From assembly GCF_900108945.1 (NCBI RefSeq), contig NZ_FNYE01000022.1, positions 1-64,000 of the forward strand: 64,000 nucleotides of DNA. Direction: 5' to 3'. A model generated the notes under the pieces. The model ran no database searches. It saw nothing but the letters and a program-made list of their open reading frames with translations, and was not told the origin of the DNA. Source of the DNA: Paraburkholderia diazotrophica (GTDB lineage Bacteria > Pseudomonadota > Gammaproteobacteria > Burkholderiales > Burkholderiaceae). This document shows positions 33,874 to 43,203 of this stretch, one piece after another (the stretch's first letter is position 1; every line of letters starts with the position of its first letter). Both the position numbers and the translations under genes were made by a program.

Positions 33874-35568
33874 TCAAATGGGCTCGCGCGGCCGATTTGA
33901 AATCAGCCGTGCAAAGTTATGGTGCTGGGCGTGAGGTCGTTCGTCTAACCGTTCGAGGTGAGCGAGCAGCGAGCGGGCCGCGGCTGGCCAAAGCTTTTCC
34001 GGTACGTCGTCATAGGCATGGCGGAGCCAGTCGTCGATCGAACCGTTCGGCAGCCTCTTCACTGTCTGGGCGATCTTTGCTTCCCGCGCCAGGCGGTGTG
34101 CCTTGATGCGGGCGATCTGATCACGCGCGCGGTCGAGCACGTAGCCGTGTGCGGGCAGAATGAAGTCGATGTTATGTTCAACACAGATCGCGTCCAGCCG
34201 GTCCAGCGACGCGAGGTACGCAGTCATGTTGCCGTCAGGGGGATCGATGACGGTCGTGCTTCCATTCAGGATATGGTCTCCGCTGAACAGCAATCCGTCC
34301 TCGACGAGGACGAGGCACAAGTGGTTGCTTGCGTGCCCCGGTGTCGGGACGACGAGCAATCGATGCGTCTCGCCATCACCAGCCAGGGCGAGCCATTCGC
34401 GCTCGCGCAGTTCGCGATCCGGAACGAAATGGCTGCCTGCCCTGGCTGAAGGCCCGGACGGCAGCCCGAGGATCGGTGGCTTGTTCGCGCACATGGCCTG
34501 CAATGGTTGCGCGCCGGGCGCATGGTCCACATGCGAATGCGTGCAGACGATCATTCGAATGTCGCCATCCGTTGCCGCCAAAATCCGCTGGAGATGCGCC
34601 CGATCGTCAGGCCCCGGATCGACCACGATGAAGCCGGTCGTGAGCGTGCCGATGATGTAGCTATTCGTGCCTGGTCCCGTCATCATGCCGCCGTTCGCGA
34701 CGGTCAACCGCATTACATTGTTCAGAAGCGGGACGGCTTCGGTCGATCGCCAGTCGAGCGCGTGAAGCACCTGGCCGTCAGGGCACACCAGGCGAAGCTC
34801 CCCGTACGGCGCGTCGCCTTCCATGCAGCGCACGATGCTGCCTGCCCTCAGACCGCCACGCGGACAACTGCTCCAGAGCGGCCTTTCACCGGCACATGCC
34901 GCAAGCAACGCGTCGACCGAGTCGAATGAACGTAGGCGTTCAAGCGTGCGCACCGTTGGGAAGATCATCGCGAAGTCGCCCGCAGCGTGGCGCGCGAGCG
35001 CGTCAGAAGGACTGACCCACACCGGCTCGAATTGCTCGGCGCCATCCGCGACAGCGGTTTGGCCGGAAGGCATGCGCGCCACGAAAAACTGCACGTCGAA
35101 GCGCCGAGGCAGATCGCGATCGGTGATCCAGTGCGCAAGTGGATAAACCCAGTCGGCGGCTAGCGTGAGGCCTCGCTGCGCGCAATGTTCCTCGATGGCT
35201 GCGCTTCGGTCGAGCGTCGCAATATCGCTGTCGTCGACGAACGCGCCATCGCTTCGCCGAGCGAGCAACACGCCTAGCTCTTCGAATGTCTCGCGTATGG
35301 CGGCCACAGCCTGAACCGCTTGAGCTTCGTCTTGCGTGCCGCGCCGTGATGCGCCGGCGGCGATACGTGCATCGGAGAACTCGATCGCTCCTCCGGGAAA
35401 GACGAAGGCGCCCGGTGCGAAGCTCGCATGCGCCGAACGTCGCGTCATCAGCACTTCAATCGCGGGCTGTCCGTCTTGCTGTGCGTCGCGCAGCAAGAGC
35501 ATCGTTGCCGCCGGGCGTGGTGGAACGGGTTGTCGTTGCGGGTGGAGCAGTTGTTCGGGGCGTACCAC
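33874..35568 (-). CDS. NUDIX hydrolase - metallo-beta-lactamase fusion
   Basis: A 564-residue two-domain protein. The first 250 residues are NUDIX-like, with A-I-R-E-T-F-E-E-L-G-V inside an insertion-bearing Nudix box like that of NUDT7/NUDT19 CoA pyrophosphatases. The rest is an MBL-fold hydrolase with T-H-S-H-V-D-H near residue 340, P-T-P-G-H-A-S-N-H and F-S-G-D-H, similar to LACTB2/glyoxalase II-type enzymes. Both halves could act on CoA thioesters, one cutting the diphosphate and one the thioester, which would free trapped CoA. That is inference. The start is GTG behind AAGGGAG. It is followed on the left by a convergent gene. Confidence 0.82.
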   Translation of the reverse strand: MVRPEQLLHPQRQPVPPRPAATMLLLRDAQQDGQPAIEVLMTRRSAHASFAPGAFVFPGGAIEFSDARIAAGASRRGTQDEAQAVQAVAAIRETFEELGVLLARRSDGAFVDDSDIATLDRSAAIEEHCAQRGLTLAADWVYPLAHWITDRDLPRRFDVQFFVARMPSGQTAVADGAEQFEPVWVSPSDALARHAAGDFAMIFPTVRTLERLRSFDSVDALLAACAGERPLWSSCPRGGLRAGSIVRCMEGDAPYGELRLVCPDGQVLHALDWRSTEAVPLLNNVMRLTVANGGMMTGPGTNSYIIGTLTTGFIVVDPGPDDRAHLQRILAATDGDIRMIVCTHSHVDHAPGAQPLQAMCANKPPILGLPSGPSARAGSHFVPDRELREREWLALAGDGETHRLLVVPTPGHASNHLCLVLVEDGLLFSGDHILNGSTTVIDPPDGNMTAYLASLDRLDAICVEHNIDFILPAHGYVLDRARDQIARIKAHRLAREAKIAQTVKRLPNGSIDDWLRHAYDDVPEKLWPAAARSLLAHLERLDERPHAQHHNFARLISNRPREPI

Positions 35569-35611
35569 GTCACTCCCTTTTGATTCAATGGACGGCCGCT
35601 CGTGCGCGGCC

Positions 35612-36793
35612 TCAAATGCGTTCGAAGACGGCCGCGATGCCCTGGCCTCCGCCGATGCACATCGTCACGAGTGCATAACGGCCACCGCAACGGTGCAACT
35701 CGTGTATCGCTTTCACCGCAATGACAGCGCCGGTTGCGCCTATCGGATGGCCGAGCGAGATACCCGACCCGTTTGGATTGACCCTGGCGCTGTCGAATTC
35801 TAGCTCCTTGGCGACGGCGCAAGCCTGCGCTGCGAATGCTTCGTTCGCTTCGATCACGTCGAGATCCGCCACGGTCAAGCCCGCGCGCTGCAACGCCTTG
35901 CGTGTTGCAGGCACCGGGCCAATGCCCATGTATTGAGGATCGACGCCAGCGTGAGCCCAGGAAACGAGCCGCGCGAGTGGACGAAGGCCGCGTTGCTCGG
36001 CCGTGCGACGCGCCATGAGCAGGACAGCTGCTGCGCCGTCATTGAGGCCGGACGCGTTGCCGGCTGTGACCGTGCCGTCCTTCTGGAATGCGGGGCGCAA
36101 TTTGGCGAGATCCGCGGCGCTCGCGCCGGGCCGCACGTGCTCGTCGGTATCGAAAACGCTCTCGCCCTTTTTCGTGCGGAGTGCTACAGGCACGATTTGC
36201 TCGCGGAAGTGGCCGTCATGAATGGCTCGTGCGGCGCGCCGGTGCGACTCGACCGCGAGCTGATCCTGGTCGTCACGCGAAACACCATATTTCTTTGCGA
36301 CGTTCTCCGCAGTCACACCCATATGGCAAGCGCTGAACGGGTCGGTCAGTGCACCGACCATCATGTCGATCAGACGGATATCACCCATGCGTGAGCCCCA
36401 ACGCGCGCCAGTCGCAACGTACGCTGCACGCGACATGCTCTCCGCGCCTGCGCCGATGGCAATCTCAGTATCGCCGAGCGCGATAGCCTGGGCGGCGGAA
36501 ATGATGGCCTGGAGGCCAGAGCCGCACAACCTGTTGAGCGTCAGCGCTGGAGCGTCCGCACTGACGCCGCCCTCAAGCGCGGCGACGCGCGCGAGGTACA
36601 TATCGCGGGGCTCGGTGTGGATCACGTTGCCGAACACCACATGTCCAACATCGCCACCCGGCAGATTTGTGCGGTCGAGCAATGCACGTACGACTGTCGC
36701 GCCTAGCTGCGTGGGCGGAACGCTCGCTAGCGCACCACCGAAATCTCCAATAGCCGTGCGAACGGCAGCGGTGACGACAATCTCATCCGACAT
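35612..36793 (-). CDS. Acetyl-CoA C-acyltransferase (thiolase)
   Basis: A complete 393-residue degradative thiolase: nucleophilic Cys in L-C-G-S-G-L-Q-A-I, then G-H-P-I-G-A-T-G-A and the acid-base Cys in C-I-G-G-G-Q-G. It cleaves 3-ketoacyl-CoA with CoA. It is upstream of the NUDIX-MBL gene in a two-gene operon. Its promoter region holds the GAATAGCGTTC dyad, which is divergent with the ligase - dehydrogenase operon. Confidence 0.92.
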   Translation of the reverse strand: MSDEIVVTAAVRTAIGDFGGALASVPPTQLGATVVRALLDRTNLPGGDVGHVVFGNVIHTEPRDMYLARVAALEGGVSADAPALTLNRLCGSGLQAIISAAQAIALGDTEIAIGAGAESMSRAAYVATGARWGSRMGDIRLIDMMVGALTDPFSACHMGVTAENVAKKYGVSRDDQDQLAVESHRRAARAIHDGHFREQIVPVALRTKKGESVFDTDEHVRPGASAADLAKLRPAFQKDGTVTAGNASGLNDGAAAVLLMARRTAEQRGLRPLARLVSWAHAGVDPQYMGIGPVPATRKALQRAGLTVADLDVIEANEAFAAQACAVAKELEFDSARVNPNGSGISLGHPIGATGAVIAVKAIHELHRCGGRYALVTMCIGGGQGIAAVFERI

Positions 36794-36848
36794 GATGGCT
36801 CCTTGATCCGACGATCGGTTACGATCCGTACCTTTCGTTTTAAAATAT

Positions 36849-36859
36849 GAATAGCGTTC
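36849..36859. promoter_or_regulatory. GAAYRNYGTTC operator (thiolase side)
   Basis: GAATAGCGTTC, 56 bp before the thiolase start. The flanks resemble the copy at 29784: both continue CACAAA. It overlaps an AT-rich stretch (TAAAATATGAATA) that could be the thiolase promoter. Proposed site of a TetR- or GntR-type repressor. Confidence 0.5.
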
Positions 36860-36899
36860 ACAAAGTAGCGCATTTTTTGTTTGATGTCCACGTTATTGT

Positions 36900-36952
36900 C
36901 CGGTGCGAAAGGATGTGATCGTGCCGCGCATTTAGCGCGATATTCGCACCGG
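36900..36952. promoter_or_regulatory. Nested inverted repeats
   Basis: CCGGTGCGAA at 36900-36909 pairs perfectly with TTCGCACCGG at 36943-36952. Inside the loop, CGCGC and GCGCG (36925-36939) form a second stem. The whole could fold as an RNA structure or mark two bound dimers. It lies about 200 bp before the ligase start and 105 bp before the thiolase start. Confidence 0.45.
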
Positions 36953-37148
36953 ATCATGTGTTCGGCAGCAATCCTTCCTCGTGGGTGACAACGGATAGAC
37001 GTGCGTTCGATTTCGCGCTATGCTGGTTCAGAATTACGATCGACGTTCAATTATTGGTTTCCCTTTTGGCCCACAAGATTTTCGGTACCGAAAGTCGATG
37101 CGAGTGCTCGCAGAGCATGGATTGCCAGATAACAACAGGACGATTCAG

Positions 37149-39080
37149 ATGGATGCAGGTACTGCTTCGCACGATCCCCTGATGGATGTGCCGTTTCGCC
37201 CGATACGCCTCGGCAGCATGGATGCCATCGTCGAGCAAAGGCCTGATGGAAGCGTTGTATATGAATTGAAGGAAGCGCTTGAACCCTATCCCGTGCGCTT
37301 GACGGAGCGGCTCGAATACTGGGCGAGCGTCACGCCCGAACGCGCGTTGCTTGCGCGGCGCACGCCGGACGGCAAATCATGGGAGTCCCTCACCTATAAG
37401 CAGGCGTTCGACGGTGCACGCGCACTGGGGCAGGCGCTGCTCGATCGAGGTTTGTCTGCGTCCCGTCCGTTGATGATTCTTTCGGATAGAAGCTTCGAAC
37501 ACGCGCTCTTCGCGCTCGCCGCATTACACGTCGGGGTTCCCTATATTCCGGTGACGCCCGCGTATTCGCTTTTATCGCAGGACTTTTCGAAGCTTAAGCA
37601 ACTCGCGGCCGTGTGCACGCCTGGCCTCGTCTTCGCGGATGACGGCGCGCAGTATGGCCGTGCATTGCGCGAAGTGTTCGGCGACGTGGAGTGTGTCGTC
37701 GTCGGTCCGTTGCCGGAGGGCCGAGCCGGTTCGCGCGTCGCGGAGTGGCTGACGACACCGGTTACGGCCGAAGTCGATAAGGCGTTTAACGCAGTCGGCC
37801 CGGATACCGTGGGCAAGATCATGTTTACTTCGGGAACGACGGGCGCGCCGAAGGGCGTCATCTACCCGCAGCGGATGTTGTGCAGCAATCGACAGCAGGT
37901 CGCGCAAGTGTTCGCGTTTCTTCAGGACGGGCCGCCGGATCTCGTCGACTGGCTGCCATGGCATCACACCTTCGGCGGCACACATAACTTTGGCATGGTG
38001 CTATACGGCGGGGGCACTTACTATCTGGACCCCGGCAAGCCGACGCCGGAGGAAATCGGCCCCACGGTGCAGGCATTGCGTGAAATCGCGCCGGTGGTCT
38101 ACCTCAATACGCCCCAAGGATTGGCCTCGCTCATCCCGCATCTGCAGGCGGACAAGGAACTGCGCGAGAAGTTCTTCAGCAAGCTTGCACTGATCTACTA
38201 CGGCGGCGCAAGTCTGCCGGAGTACATCTGGGCCGAACTCGACGAACTCGCCGTACGCACGATAGGCGAGCGCGTGCTCATCATGTCGGGGATCGGCAGC
38301 ACGGAGGCAGGCCCCACGCCGATGTCGGCCGCCTGGGATCCGCGGCGCGAGGCGATTGCAGGATTGCCCGTTCCCGGCGTGAAAGTGAAGGTGGCGCCCG
38401 TCGGAGCGAAGCTGGAAATCCGCTTCTTTGGTGACTGTGTTACTTCGGGGTATTGGAAAGACCCCGAGCGCACCGCTGCCTCGTTCGATGAGGAGGGATA
38501 TTTCTGTTCCGGCGACGCTGCAACGTTCATCGACCCGCAGCGCCTCGAACTTGGCCTGCGCTTCGATGGCCGCATTGCCGAGAATTTCAAGCTGTCAACG
38601 GGCACATGGGTCAACGTTGGCGAGTTGCGTCTGCATGCGCTGAACATTTTCGGCGCGTACGCGCGCGACATCGTCATTGCGGGGCACGACCGCGACTACC
38701 TGACCGCGCTCGTATTCCCTGACATCGAAGCGTGCCGCGCGCTTTGCGACGACCTTCATGATCCGATGCCGGGTGTCGATCAGATCATTAACAGCCGTGG
38801 CGTGCTGGCGTTCTTCCAGAAGGGCGTCGATAAGCTCGCTGCGCGCCCCGGCGGCAGTTCCGCCCGTATCGCGCGCATCGTGCTCGAAAGCGAGCAGCCC
38901 ACGCTCGACAACGGTGAATTGAGTGCGAAGAGTGCGATCAGTCAGCGCAATGTGCTCGAGCGGCGTCGTGGCGTCGTAGAGGAGCTATATCGCATGCCGC
39001 CTACGCCGCGCACGCTTGTAGGCAACGTAGCCGTAGCCGACGCAGACCGAGTTCAACGTACCGAAAACGCTGGAAGCTAA
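37149..39080 (+). CDS. Feruloyl-CoA synthase-like acyl-CoA ligase
   Basis: A 643-residue AMP-forming ligase. Motifs are I-M-F-T-S-G-T-T-G-A-P-K-G-V near residue 225, I-G-S-T-E-A-G-P, and G-Y-F-C-S-G-D-A followed by D-G-R-I-A-E-N-F-K-L-S-T-G-T-W-V-N. The last stretch, with ENFKLSTGTWV, is characteristic of the feruloyl-CoA synthase group. The C-terminal lysine motif is altered, as in that group. It starts the operon with two acyl-CoA dehydrogenases, two crotonases, an SDR and a flavoprotein, so it probably activates an acid that then enters beta-oxidation. The ATG at 37149 is favoured by AGGA eight bases upstream. Confidence 0.85.
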   Translation: MDAGTASHDPLMDVPFRPIRLGSMDAIVEQRPDGSVVYELKEALEPYPVRLTERLEYWASVTPERALLARRTPDGKSWESLTYKQAFDGARALGQALLDRGLSASRPLMILSDRSFEHALFALAALHVGVPYIPVTPAYSLLSQDFSKLKQLAAVCTPGLVFADDGAQYGRALREVFGDVECVVVGPLPEGRAGSRVAEWLTTPVTAEVDKAFNAVGPDTVGKIMFTSGTTGAPKGVIYPQRMLCSNRQQVAQVFAFLQDGPPDLVDWLPWHHTFGGTHNFGMVLYGGGTYYLDPGKPTPEEIGPTVQALREIAPVVYLNTPQGLASLIPHLQADKELREKFFSKLALIYYGGASLPEYIWAELDELAVRTIGERVLIMSGIGSTEAGPTPMSAAWDPRREAIAGLPVPGVKVKVAPVGAKLEIRFFGDCVTSGYWKDPERTAASFDEEGYFCSGDAATFIDPQRLELGLRFDGRIAENFKLSTGTWVNVGELRLHALNIFGAYARDIVIAGHDRDYLTALVFPDIEACRALCDDLHDPMPGVDQIINSRGVLAFFQKGVDKLAARPGGSSARIARIVLESEQPTLDNGELSAKSAISQRNVLERRRGVVEELYRMPPTPRTLVGNVAVADADRVQRTENAGS

Positions 39081-39085
39081 ACAAT

Positions 39086-40297
39086 ATGGATTTTCGCGTA
39101 GACCCCGCCGACATTGCGTTCCGCGAAGAAGTTCGGACATTTCTCAGGGAACACTTGCCGGCAGATATGGCTTTTCGCGGGCAGCAGGGCTTTCTTGCAG
39201 GCGGCGACGATTCGCAGCGCTGGACCCGCATTCTGCACGAAACGCGCGGATGGTCGGTGCCGCATTGGCCCGTTGCCGACGGCGGCACGGGCTGGACCGC
39301 GATGCAGCGTTACATCTTCGAGGAAGAGTGTTATCTCGCGGGTGCGCCCACGCAGAATCAGGCGGGCGTATCGCTCGTCGGCCCCGTGATTTGCGAGTTC
39401 GGCAACGAAGAGCAGAAGCGGCGCTTTCTTCCGCCGATTCAGCGTGGAGAAGTGTTCTGGGTGCAGGGCTTTTCGGAGCCGGGCTCGGGTTCCGATCTCG
39501 CGTCGCTGCGCACGACGGCGGTTCGCGATGGAGACCACTACATCGTCAACGGACAAAAGATCTGGACGAGCTTCGGCGCCTATGGGCAATGGAACTTCGT
39601 GCTGGTGCGCACGGATAGCGAAGCGAAGCCGCAAAAGGGCATATCGTTCCTGCTGCTCGACATGGCTTCGCCTGGTGTCACCGTCCGGCCCATCGGCTCG
39701 CTCGATGGCTGCCATCATCTGGCCGAAGTGTTCTACGACAACGTACGCGTGCCCGCCGAAAACCTGATCGGCGAAGTGAACAAGGGCTGGGGATATACGA
39801 AGTTTCTGCTCTTCAATGAGCGCGCGTTCCTTGGCGCCGAAGCACCGGCGCTCAAGCGCTATCTGCGCAAGATCCGGCACTACGCGTCGCGCGAGCGCGT
39901 GGCGGGCAAGCCATTGATCGAGGACCCGACGTTTGCGGCGCGTCTCGCGCAACATGAGCTGGAGGTTCGGGCAATCGACATGGCGGTGCAGAAGATTTTG
40001 CATCAAGGGATAGACGAGCGCAGCGGCGGCATGGCAATCGGCTCCATGCTCAAGGTGCGAGGCTCGGAACTTCACCAGAAGCTCACCGAGATGCTGCTGG
40101 AGGTGATTGGCGACTACGGCGCCGTGTTCTATCCCGACCCGAACGAAGAGCGCGCGCTGCGCGACGTGTCGTTTACCGGGCCCGAATATGCGCCGGGCCT
40201 CGCTGCCGAGGTTTTCTATCGGCGCGCTTGCACGATCTATGGCGGGACGGCTGAAATTCAGCGCAACATCATCGCCAAGGCGATGTTCGATCTGTGA
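39086..40297 (+). CDS. Acyl-CoA dehydrogenase
   Basis: A 403-residue FAD enzyme introducing a 2,3 double bond into an acyl-CoA. F-W-V-Q-G-F-S-E-P-G-S-G-S-D-L-A is the FAD/substrate signature, K-I-W-T-S the sheet motif, and I-Y-G-G-T-A-E-I-Q-R-N-I-I-A the C-terminal signature. It begins five bases after the ligase stop. A second acyl-CoA dehydrogenase follows 61 bp later. Pairing of two unequal subunits, as in steroid-degrading FadE pairs, is plausible. Confidence 0.9.
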   Translation: MDFRVDPADIAFREEVRTFLREHLPADMAFRGQQGFLAGGDDSQRWTRILHETRGWSVPHWPVADGGTGWTAMQRYIFEEECYLAGAPTQNQAGVSLVGPVICEFGNEEQKRRFLPPIQRGEVFWVQGFSEPGSGSDLASLRTTAVRDGDHYIVNGQKIWTSFGAYGQWNFVLVRTDSEAKPQKGISFLLLDMASPGVTVRPIGSLDGCHHLAEVFYDNVRVPAENLIGEVNKGWGYTKFLLFNERAFLGAEAPALKRYLRKIRHYASRERVAGKPLIEDPTFAARLAQHELEVRAIDMAVQKILHQGIDERSGGMAIGSMLKVRGSELHQKLTEMLLEVIGDYGAVFYPDPNEERALRDVSFTGPEYAPGLAAEVFYRRACTIYGGTAEIQRNIIAKAMFDL

Positions 40298-40358
40298 CGC
40301 TGCGTCGATCCCCGTTACGGGGGCTCGTATTAATTGCCAGTACAAAAGAGGGTGCAGC

Positions 40359-41519
40359 ATGGACTTTGAGTTGAGCGACGAACAGCGGATGCTGCAGGAA
40401 AGCGCGCAACGCTTCGTGCAAAAGAGCTATACGTTCGAACATCGCCGCAATCTGGCTTCGCAAGGGGGCGGCTTTTCGCGCGAGACGTGGCGCACGCTCG
40501 CCGAGATGGGCTGGCTTGGTATCGCGGTGCCGGAGGAGATGGGCGGGCTCGGTTTCTCGCCTGTGGAAAGCGCCATTGTGGCTGAGCGGATCGGGCGCGC
40601 ACTGGTGCTGGAACCATACGTGATGTGTGGCGTGCTTCCGGCGTCGATCGTAATGCGCTGTGGCCGCGAAGGGCAGCGCGAAACGATCCTCGGTGAGATC
40701 GTCTCCGGCGAAGCCGTCTACGCGGTCGCGCATAGCGAACGCGAGGCGCGAGGCCAGGTGCATTACGTAACGGCCACGGCGAACAGGACGGCAGACGGCG
40801 CCTGGCGCCTCGACGGCTACAAAACGTTCGTGGTCGGCGCGCCCGTTGCCGATCGCCTGCTCGTCGTCGCTCGCACCGGGGGTGCGGCCAGTGACAGGGA
40901 CGGTATCGGCCTATTTCTCGTCGATCCAAAGCAGTCCGGCGTGACGCTCAAGACGTGCGCGCTCCTCGATGGCACGCCGTCGGCCGACCTGCTGCTCGAA
41001 GGCGTGATGGTCGCGCAGTCTGATGTCGTCGGCGAAGCTGGCCGCGCATTCGAAGGATTGCAAGCCGCCGTCGACGAATCGATCGTCGCGCTCTGCGCGG
41101 AACTGGTGGGCGATATGGAAGACGCCATCGAACTCGCTTCCGAATACCTGAAAACGCGCAAGCAGTTCGGCGTTGCGATCGGCAGCTTCCAGGCGCTGCA
41201 ACACCGCATGGCCGACATGGCGATCGATGCGATGCAGGCGCGAGCAACCCTGCATCGTGCATTGCTCGCGCTCAGTGAGGACAGTGAAAAGCGAAGCGTG
41301 GAAATCTCGGGCTGCAAGGCGCAGACCACTCGCAGCGCGAAGTTCGTTACGCAGCAGGGCATTCAGTTGCACGGCGGATATGGCATCACGAACGAATACA
41401 AAGTGGGCCATCATTATCGCCGCCACCTCGTGCTCGATGCGTTGTTCGGCAACATGGACTATCACCTGAATCGCTATGCCCGGCAGATCCAACATGAGGC
41501 ATTGGCCGCAGCGGCATGA
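40359..41519 (+). CDS. Acyl-CoA dehydrogenase, second (divergent) subunit
   Basis: A 386-residue ACAD-fold protein. The N-terminus is MDFELSDEQRMLQESAQRFV, W-L-G-I-A-V-P-E-E-M-G-G-L-G follows, and R-K-Q-F-G-V-A-I-G-S-F-Q-A-L-Q-H-R marks the C-terminal helical domain. The FAD-binding E-x-G-x-G-S-D is not visible, and the C-terminal G-G-T-x-E-I-Q signature is replaced by L-H-G-G-Y-G-I-T-N-E-Y. Such divergent members usually pair with a canonical subunit, here probably the gene upstream. Its stop overlaps the crotonase start (ATGA). Confidence 0.85.
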   Translation: MDFELSDEQRMLQESAQRFVQKSYTFEHRRNLASQGGGFSRETWRTLAEMGWLGIAVPEEMGGLGFSPVESAIVAERIGRALVLEPYVMCGVLPASIVMRCGREGQRETILGEIVSGEAVYAVAHSEREARGQVHYVTATANRTADGAWRLDGYKTFVVGAPVADRLLVVARTGGAASDRDGIGLFLVDPKQSGVTLKTCALLDGTPSADLLLEGVMVAQSDVVGEAGRAFEGLQAAVDESIVALCAELVGDMEDAIELASEYLKTRKQFGVAIGSFQALQHRMADMAIDAMQARATLHRALLALSEDSEKRSVEISGCKAQTTRSAKFVTQQGIQLHGGYGITNEYKVGHHYRRHLVLDALFGNMDYHLNRYARQIQHEALAAAA

Positions 41520-42277
41520 ACCCCTATCGAGGCACCGCCATGGACGCAAAGGGAGCCGATTTGCTCGGCATGACGCATCAGGATGCCGTTCTCACGCTGA
41601 CACTGAATCGGCCCGAGGCCCGCAACGCGCTGAACCTCGCGTTGACGGAAGCGCTCATCGACGCACTACACCGCTTCGAAGCCGACGAAAGCCTGCGCGT
41701 GCTGATCGTAACGGGCGCCGATCCGGCCTTTTGCGCGGGACTCGATCTGAATGACTTCTCCGCCCCCGATGCGCCCCGTGCGCGAGTCGCGGAAATGATC
41801 GATATGTGGCCGCGCGTTACCAAGCCGGTTATCGCGGCGGTGAACGGCGCTGTCGTCACGGGTGGGCTCGAACTTGCAATGGGATGCGACTTCATCATTG
41901 CGTCCGAGCGTGCACGCTTTGCGGACACGCACACAAAAATTGGCGCACTCGCCGGAGGCGGCATGACCGCGCGGTTGCCACATATTGTGGGCCCGAGATG
42001 GGCCAAGCAGTTTAGCTTCACGAGCGATCCGATCGACGCAGCCACGGCATTGCGCATTGGTCTCGTGAACGAGGTGGTCGCCCACGATCAGTTGATGGAG
42101 CGCGCAGCGGCGCTAGCGAAGACGATCGCGAGCCGCCGGCCCGATCTCGTCGCCACAGTCAAGCACGTGATCGATCAGGGTGCGCTGACAACGCTCGAAG
42201 AAGCCTTGCGTATCGAGAAAGCGACTTTGGCGGAACGAAAGCAACGCGGCGGCATGGCATGGCAGGTGCGGAAGTAG
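41516..42277 (+). CDS. Enoyl-CoA hydratase
   Basis: A 253-residue crotonase: F-C-A-G-L-D-L-N-D-F for the first oxyanion segment and V-N-G-A-V-V-T-G-G-L-E-L-A for the second. The segment F-A-D-T-H-T-K-I-G replaces the usual second glutamate region, as in one hydratase subfamily. It is translationally coupled to the dehydrogenase gene upstream. An in-frame ATG at 41540 is an alternative start. Confidence 0.88.
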   Translation: MNPYRGTAMDAKGADLLGMTHQDAVLTLTLNRPEARNALNLALTEALIDALHRFEADESLRVLIVTGADPAFCAGLDLNDFSAPDAPRARVAEMIDMWPRVTKPVIAAVNGAVVTGGLELAMGCDFIIASERARFADTHTKIGALAGGGMTARLPHIVGPRWAKQFSFTSDPIDAATALRIGLVNEVVAHDQLMERAAALAKTIASRRPDLVATVKHVIDQGALTTLEEALRIEKATLAERKQRGGMAWQVRK

Positions 42278-42355
42278 TCGATCTGCCAAACAAAGCGTGT
42301 AACGCGGGCGCGGGAGCGCCAGCTCGTCCAACGACTTCGCCCTACGGCGGCTAAC

Positions 42356-43150
42356 ATGACAAATCTCTACGGCCTTCCAGACGACATCCAGGTGACGGCC
42401 GACGGCGGCCTGCGCATCATCACGCTCAACCGGCCAGACGATCTGAACGCGTCGACAACGGAGATGCTGTTCAGTTATCCGAAGCTATTCGCCGCGCTGG
42501 CTGAAGATCCCGAAGCCCGCGTGGCCATTCTCACCGGCGCGGGACAGGCATTCAGCGCGGGCGGAGACATGAACCACTTCGTCAAGACGCTCGACGACCC
42601 TGAGTTTGCGCGGCGCGTTCAAGAGAACGCGCGCCAGACCATACACGGTTTCATCGACGTGCCGATTCCCGTCATCGCGGCGGTCAACGGACCTGCGGTG
42701 GGCTGGGGCGCGACGATGGCCACGTTGTGCGACATCGTTCTGATGTCCGAGAAGTCGTTTCTGGCCGAGCCGCATATCAATATCGGTCTCGTCGTCGGCG
42801 ATGGAATTTCAGTAGCGTGGCCGCTCTACACCAGTCTGCTACGCGCGAAGGAGCTGATCTTTACAGGCGATCGCATCACTGCGCAGCAGGCGGTTGAATA
42901 CGGACTCGCCAACCGCGTCGTGGAGCCCGCCAAGCTGATGGACGAGGCCTTGGCGCTTGCCGAAAAGCTGCTCAAACAACCGCGTCACGCGCTGCGCGAA
43001 ACCAAGAAGCTGATGAATCTCCACCTCCATCGCAGCGCGGCGCAGATGCTCGACACGACGCTTGCGCGGCAACTGGCGGCGACGCTCAGCAATGAGCATC
43101 ACGAGATCGCCTCAGCGTTCATCGTCCAACAGAAACGTAAGCAAAGCTAA
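42356..43150 (+). CDS. Enoyl-CoA hydratase/isomerase
   Basis: A 264-residue crotonase with A-F-S-A-G-G-D-M-N-H-F, G-P-A-V-G-W-G-A-T and L-A-E-P-H-I-N-I-G-L-V-V-G-D-G. The second oxyanion motif reads G-W-G-A instead of G-G-G-x. Its role next to a second crotonase may be isomerisation or retro-Claisen cleavage rather than simple hydration. It lies 78 bp after the previous gene and 53 bp before the SDR. Confidence 0.86.
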   Translation: MTNLYGLPDDIQVTADGGLRIITLNRPDDLNASTTEMLFSYPKLFAALAEDPEARVAILTGAGQAFSAGGDMNHFVKTLDDPEFARRVQENARQTIHGFIDVPIPVIAAVNGPAVGWGATMATLCDIVLMSEKSFLAEPHINIGLVVGDGISVAWPLYTSLLRAKELIFTGDRITAQQAVEYGLANRVVEPAKLMDEALALAEKLLKQPRHALRETKKLMNLHLHRSAAQMLDTTLARQLAATLSNEHHEIASAFIVQQKRKQS

Positions 43151-43203
43151 TCCCGCCCGGTGAATTTCCTTCATCGGCACTTTCGTGTTTATGTGGAGTA
43201 CGT

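Larger units (their letters stand above)
36794..37148. other. Divergent promoter region of the thiolase and ligase operons
   Basis: A 355-bp gap. It holds the operator at 36849-36859 and the nested dyad at 36900-36952. Open frames in it have no recognisable homology. The segment 37020-37148 is open in the ligase frame, but the better start is at 37149 behind AGGA. Confidence 0.55.

Noticed and set aside
39077..40360. A 427-codon open frame on the minus strand
   Set aside because: It lies exactly opposite a clear acyl-CoA dehydrogenase, is rich in His and Arg and has no domain, as expected of an antisense frame in GC-rich coding DNA.
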